The notes under the pieces were generated by a model. It did no database searches, had not been told where the DNA came from, and saw nothing but the letters and a program-made list of their open reading frames with translations. DNA of 13,216 nt, taken from positions 1 to 13,216 of the forward strand of contig JAQGOX010000078.1 in assembly GCA_028293365.1 (NCBI GenBank), written 5' to 3'. The position numbers and the translations under genes are program-made. The stretch is from Verrucomicrobiales bacterium (GTDB taxonomy: Bacteria; Verrucomicrobiota; Verrucomicrobiia; Limisphaerales; SXQI01). Shown here one piece after another: positions 1-6,591 of this stretch (position 1 is its first letter; every line of letters starts with the position of its first letter).

Positions 1-1
1 C

Positions 2-124
2 TCAGACAAGGAAATGGAACAGGTCGCAGGTGGCATAACGTGGCCCTGGGAACAGACCGGCGTTTCGAACGTTAACTTTTTCACGGATGGCATTTGCGCC
101 CATTCGTGCACCTGCTGCGGCTAA
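2..124 (+). CDS. Lanthipeptide precursor peptide, C-terminal part (5' end outside window)
   Basis: An open frame enters from the left edge and stops at TAA 122-124, giving 40 visible residues. The first 11 read SDKEMEQVAGG, the ending typical of double-glycine leaders of the NHLP/Nif11 type that C39 peptidases cut after GG. The predicted core is 29 residues. It starts ITWPWEQTG and ends TDGICAHSCTCCG. It holds four Cys (core positions 21, 25, 27, 28) and six Ser/Thr (2, 8, 11, 17, 24, 26), so up to four thioether rings are possible. All Cys lie in the last nine residues. The LanM gene converges on it from 62 bp away, and a C39 peptidase/transporter is encoded nearby, which supports its role as the substrate. 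The start codon, full leader and promoter are not in view. Identification rests on the leader motif, the Cys-rich end and context; the ring pattern is unknown. Confidence 0.85.
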   Translation, partial: SDKEMEQVAGGITWPWEQTGVSNVNFFTDGICAHSCTCCG

Positions 125-185
125 ACTTTCGTCGCAATGGCGCCTACAAGTGCCCATAATTTTAAAGCACCAGAACGCATCGAAA
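125..185. other. Convergent intergenic spacer between precursor and lanM
   Basis: This 61-bp spacer separates the stop codons of two converging genes. On the + strand, 138-157 can fold as an imperfect stem (TGGCGC against GTGCCCA with one bulged C), followed by TAATTTT at 157-163, which could be a weak terminator for the precursor transcript. A GTGC/GCAC pair (150-153 and 167-170) is an alternative fold. No strong terminator with a long GC stem and T-tract is visible for either gene, so read-through and antisense overlap are possible. Confidence 0.3.
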
Positions 186-3100
186 TTAGAGGCTGCCTCT
201 GAGCAGTAATATCTCGGGCAACGTGCTGGTCCGCCCTTCTAGGCTTTCAGCGAAATCCAGGAAATGGTATCCGATGCCTGCAACACCTTGCATCAGTCCT
301 GGATTCGGCAACGTGCGCGGTAGATTCCAAAACAGCGCGTAGTTTTTATGTTCGCGAGCGGCGTCGATTGTACTCCTTGTGAGACCTCGGGCGCGGCTGC
401 GCCAGTCCGGACGGTTTAGCCGCCGGCCTCCCCGCTCCAGGATTGCGGCCCGCCCCAATTTACCGCAACAGAGATGATCGACGTAAACCGACCCGGCATC
501 GTGAGTCGTTTTCATCCCTATTCCCGCCTCGTCATTGAAATCCTGGCACCCAAACATCGACCCAAGAGCCAGCCGGCTCAAAGCAATTCCACTCGCTCCA
601 TGACACCAGGTCACCATGCAGCGCGGCCTTCCCTGCCCGTCGGGCATGAAACGGAGATCCGGCCAATTTCCCTGCGCGGGGAGAAAGAGGTTTCGTTCAA
701 ATGCAACAGCCTCAGCGGCAGCCTCAGCGAAACGGGAAAAGCCGCTTTCGTGACTCAATCGGAACAGTGCATAAGCGATCCCTGCCGCTCCATGAGAGAA
801 GCCGGTCAGCGGTCGGTCTCGAATTGTGTTCCAGGCCCGTAATCCGAATCCGCCCGAAACCCGCTCTTGCAATAGTTTATCGCCACAGGAAATAGCGCTC
901 TCCAGTAAACTCCTCTCCCCGGTGCATTCATAAACGACCAAAAGCGCTAGAACCGCCCCGGCAGTCCCGAGGACGACGTCGCGCAGTTTGTCTTGCACGA
1001 CCATTTCCGAACTCAGAGAGTTCGCCACCCTGATGGCATCGTTCAATAACGATTCCTCTCCGAGCAACCGACCAATCATGGCAAATCCATAGGCAACCGA
1101 AGGCACTCCTGAGAATCCTCCGGCTCCGAGGCCTCTAGACCAAAGGTCCAGATAGGATCCTCCGAGAGTGGCCCGAATCGGCTGAATCGCAGCAAGGGCT
1201 AGATCGCGATAGATCGCGTCTCCGCTTTTCTTTCCCAGCGCAGCCAGAAAAAGTGCTACACCCGTACTTCCAGCAAACAATGAATCGCCAATTGCCTGGA
1301 ATTGATAGCGTTCTGTGCCGAGAATGATGTTCATGCCCATCCAGGCAGCGCTGCCGTCCGAAGCTCGAATAGCTGTTTTTGAAAGCTGGCGGCCGATCAG
1401 CAACGCTTCCTCCAAAAGCTCGTCTACGGTCACGATCTCGTCGCTATCGACTCCGTGCTCGGACGCAACCACAAATTCAGGCACTGAGGCTCCTTCAGTT
1501 GCAGTGTAAGCGTAAAAGGATGTCCGAATAAATTGCTCCTGAAGTTCGAGATCGCTTTCATTCATGGATCGGAAGTGACCTAGCATTTCGGAAAACCCCT
1601 GTCCCGAAAGGTATTCAGGAAATATAATGTTTTTTCCCGCCTCTCCTGCGCCCTCCTTCCAGTGCAAATCGCGACTGTCAGAGTAGGTGGAATAGTAGGG
1701 TACATCCATCTGCTCCAGGCTTCGATGATCTGTTTCCACCGTTCCCCACGAAGGCAATTTTTTTCCGAAACGAGCGAAAGGCTGAGCGAGCGCGTCAATC
1801 TGAATAGACCGATCCATTCCGTCACGCAGGAATTCGGGTCGAAGGGATCGCTTCATAATCAACCCGTAAACCCGGCTTGGTCGCAGCACGAATCGAATTC
1901 GCTGTCCGGCGAAGACTTTTAATGGTCCGTCCGGTGAAGAGAGCAACTCCTGCCTTTCCAATAGGAACCGGTACATCTTCCGAAAGCCAGCGATCAGTTC
2001 CTCTACAAAATCGCTCGCCGGAAGAGGATCTCCATCTGGGAGGCATGGCTGATTCGTCAGTGGTTTTATTTTGGGAGCTTCATAGCTCAGAAACATGTAG
2101 TCGCTATTCATGTTTCGAAGCATCGGGACCGCTGCAGAAGAACTCTGGGACACTAACCCACTCACATCATAACTGTTTCCTGCATTGTCGAATATCCATT
2201 GGGGCAGAAGCAGAGTCTTGAGCACTGACTTCGCCAATAAAGTGCTTGCGAGGATGGGGGCGCTCATATTTCCCTGGCTTTCCTGGGGACGCACTGGGGA
2301 CTGCATCAGAGTCTCAAGATCAACCCATTGTGGAAACTCACCCTCCGCGATTATATTTTCATGATGACAATCGGTGGCTTCCATTGCATGTGCTACGCAT
2401 AAAAGCATACCCGCGCGCAGATAATAGCGTTCCGCTTCCGCTTTGTTCAGGCAAGGTCGGTGCGCGATACACTCGACCCAACCATAGCTTTCCATGCTCA
2501 CCACCCTAAGGGGCCGGAAGCGAAGATCCAATCCCTGTCCGGCCAGCCAGTCAAGCCACTCCGAAAATGCTTTCTCCAAAGCAATGCATTTCGGTTTGTA
2601 GATCACTTTCAATCCAGACTCGAAAGTCAAAAGCATCACGGTGCGCCCGCCGTGATGCCGGTCCGACAACCAGATCTCCAACTTCGCCACGTTTCCGGTT
2701 GGTTTTCCCCAACCAAGCTCCCCTGATATGCGCTCGAGATCACGGTCGAGCCGCGCGATCAATTCTTCGAGCGAGTCGAGCCACAACGTTACCGCGGTTC
2801 CCACAAGGCGTCCCAGAACCGGATAGCGCAAAAAAAATGCGCGCAGACCATCACCGAGCAAAGATTGCACAAACTCTTTGTAGTTTGTGTGATTCAGATT
2901 CGCCTGTAACGAAGCTGCTTCCAAACGCCATAACGATGCTCGCACTTCGCGGAAAACTGTATATTCCGACTCCAGCGTGGCGCTTGAAATCGAAGTCAAT
3001 CGCGCCAGCAAACCCCGCTGACTGGCCTCTCGCGCTCCGGCCATCAATCGCAAATATTTTTGTCCTGTCCTGCGTTCCAACAATTCCGATCCAGCCAGGA

Positions 3101-3533
3101 CGTAAGGAAAGAAAACTTCTTCAAAAGGCATTGGCTGGCTTCCCAGTGCAAACAAAAAAGCTTCGCGGCCCGCTTTCGCGAGGGCAGGAGTCCGCGTTAT
3201 GCAAAATTTTAATGTCAAAGCCCACGAAGGCAATTCCCTGTCGTTGAGCTTAACTCCACCGAGCAAACCGCGAATACTTGTCCGGTCGTGCCCTTCCCAC
3301 TGCAAACGCCGATCCAGAATGGCGGGATTGTTCCCAAAGACTGCCTGCCACCGTTTCAGTCGATCATCGATTTCAGATGCGGATTCCAGTGCTTCGTTCG
3401 CCGGAATGAACCGGCCCGAAAGGCGGTCATGCAGTGTGGCCGAACGGTTGACTATCTGCCAAAGATCTTCATCAGAAAACTGGCTTTCGACGGGTTGTCT
3501 TCGGCCTTCGGCGACGGATGATGATGCGGTCAT
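186..3533 (-). CDS. lanM: Class II lanthipeptide synthetase LanM (dehydratase + LanC cyclase)
   Basis: A 1115-residue bifunctional cytoplasmic enzyme, of normal LanM length. It phosphorylates and eliminates Ser/Thr of the precursor to dehydro-residues, then adds Cys thiols to make (methyl)lanthionine. The N-terminal DUF4135 lipid-kinase-like part shows D291-x-H293, K313 in VIYKPK, D388-x-H390-x-x-N393 and D405-L-E407. These match in order and spacing the catalytic residues known from CylM. R547 and S553 sit where CylM has its elimination Arg and Thr. The C-terminal LanC barrel (about 740-1115) shows repeated GxxG motifs: GSTG (755), GTAG (856), SHGAAG (913), WCHGASG (976) and GVAG (1059). Zinc ligands are C977 and C1022-C1023 in DHLCCG, the three-cysteine type seen in ProcM rather than Cys-Cys-His. 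The ATG at 3533 is chosen because the domain starts near residue 20; its ribosome site is weak. It is transcribed divergently from the export operon and converges on the precursor gene. The generic family symbol is used. Confidence 0.96.
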   Translation of the reverse strand: MTASSSVAEGRRQPVESQFSDEDLWQIVNRSATLHDRLSGRFIPANEALESASEIDDRLKRWQAVFGNNPAILDRRLQWEGHDRTSIRGLLGGVKLNDRELPSWALTLKFCITRTPALAKAGREAFLFALGSQPMPFEEVFFPYVLAGSELLERRTGQKYLRLMAGAREASQRGLLARLTSISSATLESEYTVFREVRASLWRLEAASLQANLNHTNYKEFVQSLLGDGLRAFFLRYPVLGRLVGTAVTLWLDSLEELIARLDRDLERISGELGWGKPTGNVAKLEIWLSDRHHGGRTVMLLTFESGLKVIYKPKCIALEKAFSEWLDWLAGQGLDLRFRPLRVVSMESYGWVECIAHRPCLNKAEAERYYLRAGMLLCVAHAMEATDCHHENIIAEGEFPQWVDLETLMQSPVRPQESQGNMSAPILASTLLAKSVLKTLLLPQWIFDNAGNSYDVSGLVSQSSSAAVPMLRNMNSDYMFLSYEAPKIKPLTNQPCLPDGDPLPASDFVEELIAGFRKMYRFLLERQELLSSPDGPLKVFAGQRIRFVLRPSRVYGLIMKRSLRPEFLRDGMDRSIQIDALAQPFARFGKKLPSWGTVETDHRSLEQMDVPYYSTYSDSRDLHWKEGAGEAGKNIIFPEYLSGQGFSEMLGHFRSMNESDLELQEQFIRTSFYAYTATEGASVPEFVVASEHGVDSDEIVTVDELLEEALLIGRQLSKTAIRASDGSAAWMGMNIILGTERYQFQAIGDSLFAGSTGVALFLAALGKKSGDAIYRDLALAAIQPIRATLGGSYLDLWSRGLGAGGFSGVPSVAYGFAMIGRLLGEESLLNDAIRVANSLSSEMVVQDKLRDVVLGTAGAVLALLVVYECTGERSLLESAISCGDKLLQERVSGGFGLRAWNTIRDRPLTGFSHGAAGIAYALFRLSHESGFSRFAEAAAEAVAFERNLFLPAQGNWPDLRFMPDGQGRPRCMVTWCHGASGIALSRLALGSMFGCQDFNDEAGIGMKTTHDAGSVYVDHLCCGKLGRAAILERGGRRLNRPDWRSRARGLTRSTIDAAREHKNYALFWNLPRTLPNPGLMQGVAGIGYHFLDFAESLEGRTSTLPEILLLRGSL
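188..200. repeat. Short perfect inverted repeat at lanM 3' end
   Basis: AGAGGC-T-GCCTCT is a perfect 6-bp inverted repeat overlapping the lanM stop codon (realistically a 5-bp stem with a 3-nt loop). On the lanM strand it is followed by AATTTCG, which is too poor in T for a convincing intrinsic terminator. It might weakly stabilise the mRNA end or be chance. Confidence 0.2.
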
Positions 3534-3537
3534 TGCG

Positions 3538-3566
3538 GGCTCACACAGGCATTAATTTGCTGAGCC
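3538..3566 (-). promoter_or_regulatory. Possible lanM leader hairpin with embedded mini-ORF
   Basis: On the lanM strand, GGCTCA (3566-3561) pairs perfectly with TGAGCC (3543-3538) across 17 nt, and the second arm covers the only Shine-Dalgarno-like bases (GAG) ahead of the lanM ATG. Between the arms is a four-codon frame, ATG CCT GTG TGA (3552-3541), preceded by a good GGGAGG (3570-3565), which is a better ribosome site than lanM itself has. Folding could hide the lanM start, and translation of the mini-ORF could deliver ribosomes to it. This is inference from sequence alone. Confidence 0.2.
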
Positions 3567-3572
3567 TCCCGG

Positions 3573-3591
3573 TTGCCAGATGACTGGTCAA
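3573..3591. promoter_or_regulatory. Operator-like imperfect inverted repeat
   Basis: TTGCCAG and CTGGTCAA flank ATGA, a 7-bp dyad with one extra T in the right arm. It lies near the middle of the divergent intergenic region, where a dimeric regulator could control both lanM and the export genes. No regulator gene is present in the window, so this is only a candidate site. Confidence 0.22.
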
Positions 3592-3688
3592 GAAGATTTG
3601 AAGATTGGATTCATCGCCTGCAAAACAGTAAATCTATTTTAGTTGTTGCATCACCTGTTTCACTCTGGGAACCTCGGTTATTCCGATA

Positions 3689-5284
3689 ATGGGTTCCCTC
3701 GCCACCTTATTTATACCCGAACGTCAGGATCCAGTTCGGCATGCCCCTTTTTTGATTTTTCTTTGCAGTGTGATCTTACTTTTTTCCCCCGCTCCAGTGC
3801 GAGCTCAAACGAATGCAAACATCGCTTCGCAGTTTAATTTGCTGGATGCCGTACGCGCTACTCTAACTTCCGATCCAGTCATTAAATTGGAGGAAAAGAA
3901 TGTCAAACTCAGCCGCGGAATTTTACAACAGGCTAGTGGACAATTTGATACCACTCTTCGCGCGGCAGTGGAGCGAAGCCGGGATTACCAGGCATTTTTG
4001 GCGCCAGGAACGCCAAATGTCTTTACTCGCTTCCGCCAGGACGACACTGCCTACCGGGTAAGCGCGGATAAACAACTTCGGTCTGGAATTCTGCTCAGTC
4101 CCGGGATCGAATTCGATCGACTCGCGGACAATACCGGGCAGGATACGTTGAACCGTGGTTCTTTGAATTTCCTAATCCAGGTTCCATTGGCCCGCGGCCT
4201 CGGAGCCAAAGCTACTGCGGCAGCCGAAAGAGCAGCTCGTTTGGATTGGGAGGCGAGCAACCTCAATCTCCGGCACACACTCAGCCTGCGAGTTTTCAAC
4301 ACTACAGTTGCGTATTGGAATTATGTGGCAGCGTCCCAGCGGCTCAAAATAATTGGGGATTCGGAAAAAAGGGCCGAACGGCTTGTGGCGCAAGTGCAAG
4401 CCCTGGTTAAAGCAGACGAACAGCCCGAGGCCGAGCTCGACCAACTAATTGCCAACTTTGCGAACACCACAGCTTCACGGTTAAGCGCTGAACAGGCCCT
4501 GATGGAGGCACGCAACCAATTAGGGATATCTATCGGAACCCCTTTTGCGGAAATCTTTAAGATCGCGTTGCCTTCAGACCGTTTGCCTGAATACAAAGCA
4601 GATCTTTTACCGCCGGAAACTGACGTTCAAAAGCTCTGTTCCCTCGCTTTAACCCATCGCCAGGATATCGCTGCGGCAGCCAAATCACAACAGTCAGCCG
4701 CGGCATTGGTAACCGCTGCGAAAAACGGGCTGAAACCCCGCGTCGATCTCACCTTAAAAGGTGGATATGCGGGAGCGGAAGGCGGATCGCGCTCGTCACA
4801 GTTTTTCACACCATTTGGCGAAAATATTCAAGGTGCCAATGGTTTCGCAGGTTTGTCATTCGAATTTCCGCCAGCGAATAACAGTGCTAGAGGAATTTAC
4901 GCGCAACGCGAAGCAATTTACGAATCAAGCGTGATCCGGACTCAGGAATTAACGCGCAGCACCCAGGCTGATGTATATGTTGGCCTGGAACGCCTCCGCA
5001 GTGGAGCCCAACAACTGGGCAAGTCCCTTCAGGCAACCCAATTGTACGACAAAGCCGTCGTTAACGAAAAAGTTAAACTTAGCTTGAGCACCGCAACTAT
5101 CATTGACGTTCTTACTCTGGAAGATCGACTGACAGCGGCCTCTTTGAATTATATATCCGCTCAAAATGATTATTCAACCGCAGTTGTCCGATTGCGGTTT
5201 TTGACAGGAACAATTCTGACGGAGACAAACAATGTTCAATCCCTGAACCTCGAATCTTTAACGACGATTCCAAAATTCGAATGA
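3689..5284 (+). CDS. TolC-like outer membrane efflux protein
   Basis: A 531-residue protein of the TolC/outer-membrane efflux family, which forms the trimeric channel-tunnel of type I secretion and efflux systems. The N-terminus has a basic stretch, a hydrophobic core (about 20-34, FLIFLCSVILLF) and a likely signal-peptide cleavage after APVRA near residue 39. The rest is rich in long amphipathic helices with Ala/Gln/Leu heptads (about 180-290 and 390-510) and alternating strands, in two repeats as expected; the length is slightly above TolC's. It is the first gene of the rightward operon, 46 bp upstream of the HlyD-like adaptor, so it is probably the dedicated outer-membrane exit for the peptide. 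The ATG at 3689 is chosen because it gives a complete signal peptide; the ribosome site (GGGAA, about 3667) is poor and distant. Confidence 0.92.
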   Translation: MGSLATLFIPERQDPVRHAPFLIFLCSVILLFSPAPVRAQTNANIASQFNLLDAVRATLTSDPVIKLEEKNVKLSRGILQQASGQFDTTLRAAVERSRDYQAFLAPGTPNVFTRFRQDDTAYRVSADKQLRSGILLSPGIEFDRLADNTGQDTLNRGSLNFLIQVPLARGLGAKATAAAERAARLDWEASNLNLRHTLSLRVFNTTVAYWNYVAASQRLKIIGDSEKRAERLVAQVQALVKADEQPEAELDQLIANFANTTASRLSAEQALMEARNQLGISIGTPFAEIFKIALPSDRLPEYKADLLPPETDVQKLCSLALTHRQDIAAAAKSQQSAAALVTAAKNGLKPRVDLTLKGGYAGAEGGSRSSQFFTPFGENIQGANGFAGLSFEFPPANNSARGIYAQREAIYESSVIRTQELTRSTQADVYVGLERLRSGAQQLGKSLQATQLYDKAVVNEKVKLSLSTATIIDVLTLEDRLTAASLNYISAQNDYSTAVVRLRFLTGTILTETNNVQSLNLESLTTIPKFE

Positions 5285-5321
5285 ATCGCATTTATCGTTA
5301 TCAACCCATCGACTTGATTTT

Positions 5322-5326
5322 AAGGA
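5322..5326 (+). promoter_or_regulatory. Ribosome binding site of the HlyD-like gene
   Basis: AAGGA lies 4 nt before the ATG at 5331 and fixes that start. Confidence 0.6.
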
Positions 5327-5330
5327 TCCA

Positions 5331-6584
5331 ATGAGTGATCGGCCCATTTTTCGCAAAGCAGCTCTCGATCGGCTTACTTCCCCGGAGCAGTTGGATGATA
5401 TAATGCGGGTGACTCCGCCGAGCGCGTGGATGGCCCTGGTGGCAGTCAGCGTATTGATCCTTGCCGCAATCGTGTGGAGTATTTTCGGACGCCTCCCCAC
5501 CACCGTTCACGGCGATGGAATTCTGATTCGAGGCGGACGTATTTTTAAAGTTTCGGCCGTGGGCAGCGGCCAGCTAACGGAGCTCTCGGCCAAAGTGGGC
5601 GATCAGGTACTCAAAGGCCAGGTAGTCGGTCATGTGCTCCAGCCGCAGTTGGTCGATCAGATTCAAAGCATTCGCACGCAGATCGAGGAATTGCAGAAAC
5701 AATACAAAGATCAGTCCGAATTCGAATCCAAAGATGCCTTGCAGGAAATCGAACTACTAGCCCTGAAGCAAACGAATCTTGAGGAGATGATTAAAGCCTA
5801 TAACGAGCAGATTGCCTGGCTTAAGGAAAAAATTTCCAACCAGCAAAAACTTGTGGAACAAGGCTTAATTACCAAACAAACCCTGGTGGGAACGGAACAG
5901 AGTTTTTATACCACCCAACAGCAAATTGACAAAGCTCGCGGGGATCTCAAAGAGATGCACAACCGGCAGTTTCAATTGAAGAACCAAAAGGCCCAAACTC
6001 TTCTAAACAGTCAGTTAAAGATCAATGAAACTCAACGGCATTTGGGTGAACTTCAGAATCAACTCGAAGTCAGCTCAAAGGTCGTCAGCGCCTATAGTGG
6101 GAGGGTCCTGGAAACGTTGGCAAAGGCAGGAGACCTAATAACCTCGGGCAATCCCCTTTTAACTCTGGAATTGTCGGACAGCGAGTTGGAAGCCGTCATT
6201 TACGTCAGCGCGGGCGAGGGCAAAAAGGTTCAGGCCGGCATGCCTGTTGAAGTAATCCCCGCAACGTTCGAAAAAGCTGAGTACGGCTATATGATCGGAA
6301 CTGTGAAAGTCGTGTCCGATTTTCCTGCAACTCATCAGGCGATGATGAATGTCCTGGAGAACGATTCTCTGGTCCAAAAGCTTGCAAAAGCAGGACCTCC
6401 CACAACCCTTTATGCTACCCTCGTCCGAACGACGAATACGATTAGCGGCTTTCGTTGGTCTTCCTCCGAAGGTCCGCCCAACGCAATTGCTGCCGGGACA
6501 ATCTGCACCGCGAATGTGATTGTTTTGGAGCAACGCCCTATTTCACTCGTGATTCCCGCTCTCAAAACATTCTTTGGAACCTAG
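5331..6584 (+). CDS. HlyD-family membrane fusion protein of an NHLM-type exporter
   Basis: A 417-residue periplasmic adaptor that links the inner-membrane ABC transporters to the TolC-like channel. After a short cytoplasmic N-terminus (about 1-28) there is one membrane span (about 30-52, AWMALVAVSVLILAAIVW). Next comes the first lipoyl half (about 57-100, GQLTELSAKVGDQVLKGQVVG), then a long coiled coil (about 105-240, rich in Gln/Glu/Lys/Leu heptads). The second lipoyl half follows (about 245-285, YSGRVLETLAKAGDLITSGNPLL), then a beta-barrel tail. This order and length fit the NHLM bacteriocin-system HlyD proteins. Its stop codon is 7 nt before the likely start of the peptidase/transporter gene, so the two are probably translationally coupled. 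Confidence 0.93.
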   Translation: MSDRPIFRKAALDRLTSPEQLDDIMRVTPPSAWMALVAVSVLILAAIVWSIFGRLPTTVHGDGILIRGGRIFKVSAVGSGQLTELSAKVGDQVLKGQVVGHVLQPQLVDQIQSIRTQIEELQKQYKDQSEFESKDALQEIELLALKQTNLEEMIKAYNEQIAWLKEKISNQQKLVEQGLITKQTLVGTEQSFYTTQQQIDKARGDLKEMHNRQFQLKNQKAQTLLNSQLKINETQRHLGELQNQLEVSSKVVSAYSGRVLETLAKAGDLITSGNPLLTLELSDSELEAVIYVSAGEGKKVQAGMPVEVIPATFEKAEYGYMIGTVKVVSDFPATHQAMMNVLENDSLVQKLAKAGPPTTLYATLVRTTNTISGFRWSSSEGPPNAIAAGTICTANVIVLEQRPISLVIPALKTFFGT

Positions 6585-6591
6585 AGCGCGC

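Larger units (their letters stand above)
3534..3688. promoter_or_regulatory. Divergent promoter/regulatory region between lanM and the export operon
   Basis: This 155-bp gene-free stretch must hold the start signals for lanM (leftward) and the four-gene export operon (rightward). No strong sigma-70 promoter is visible. The best rightward guess is TTCATC (3610-3615), a 19-bp spacer, then TATTTT (3635-3640), both weak. A leftward TTGACC (3591-3586) lacks a good -10 element. It contains an imperfect inverted repeat at 3573-3591 and a leader inverted repeat at 3538-3566, listed separately. Shared control of synthesis and export from here is an inference. Confidence 0.55.

Noticed and set aside
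2567..3247. 226-residue open frame on the + strand inside lanM
   Set aside because: It lies wholly antisense to a well-conserved LanM and its translation is low-complexity Pro/Arg/Ser-rich without any recognisable domain.
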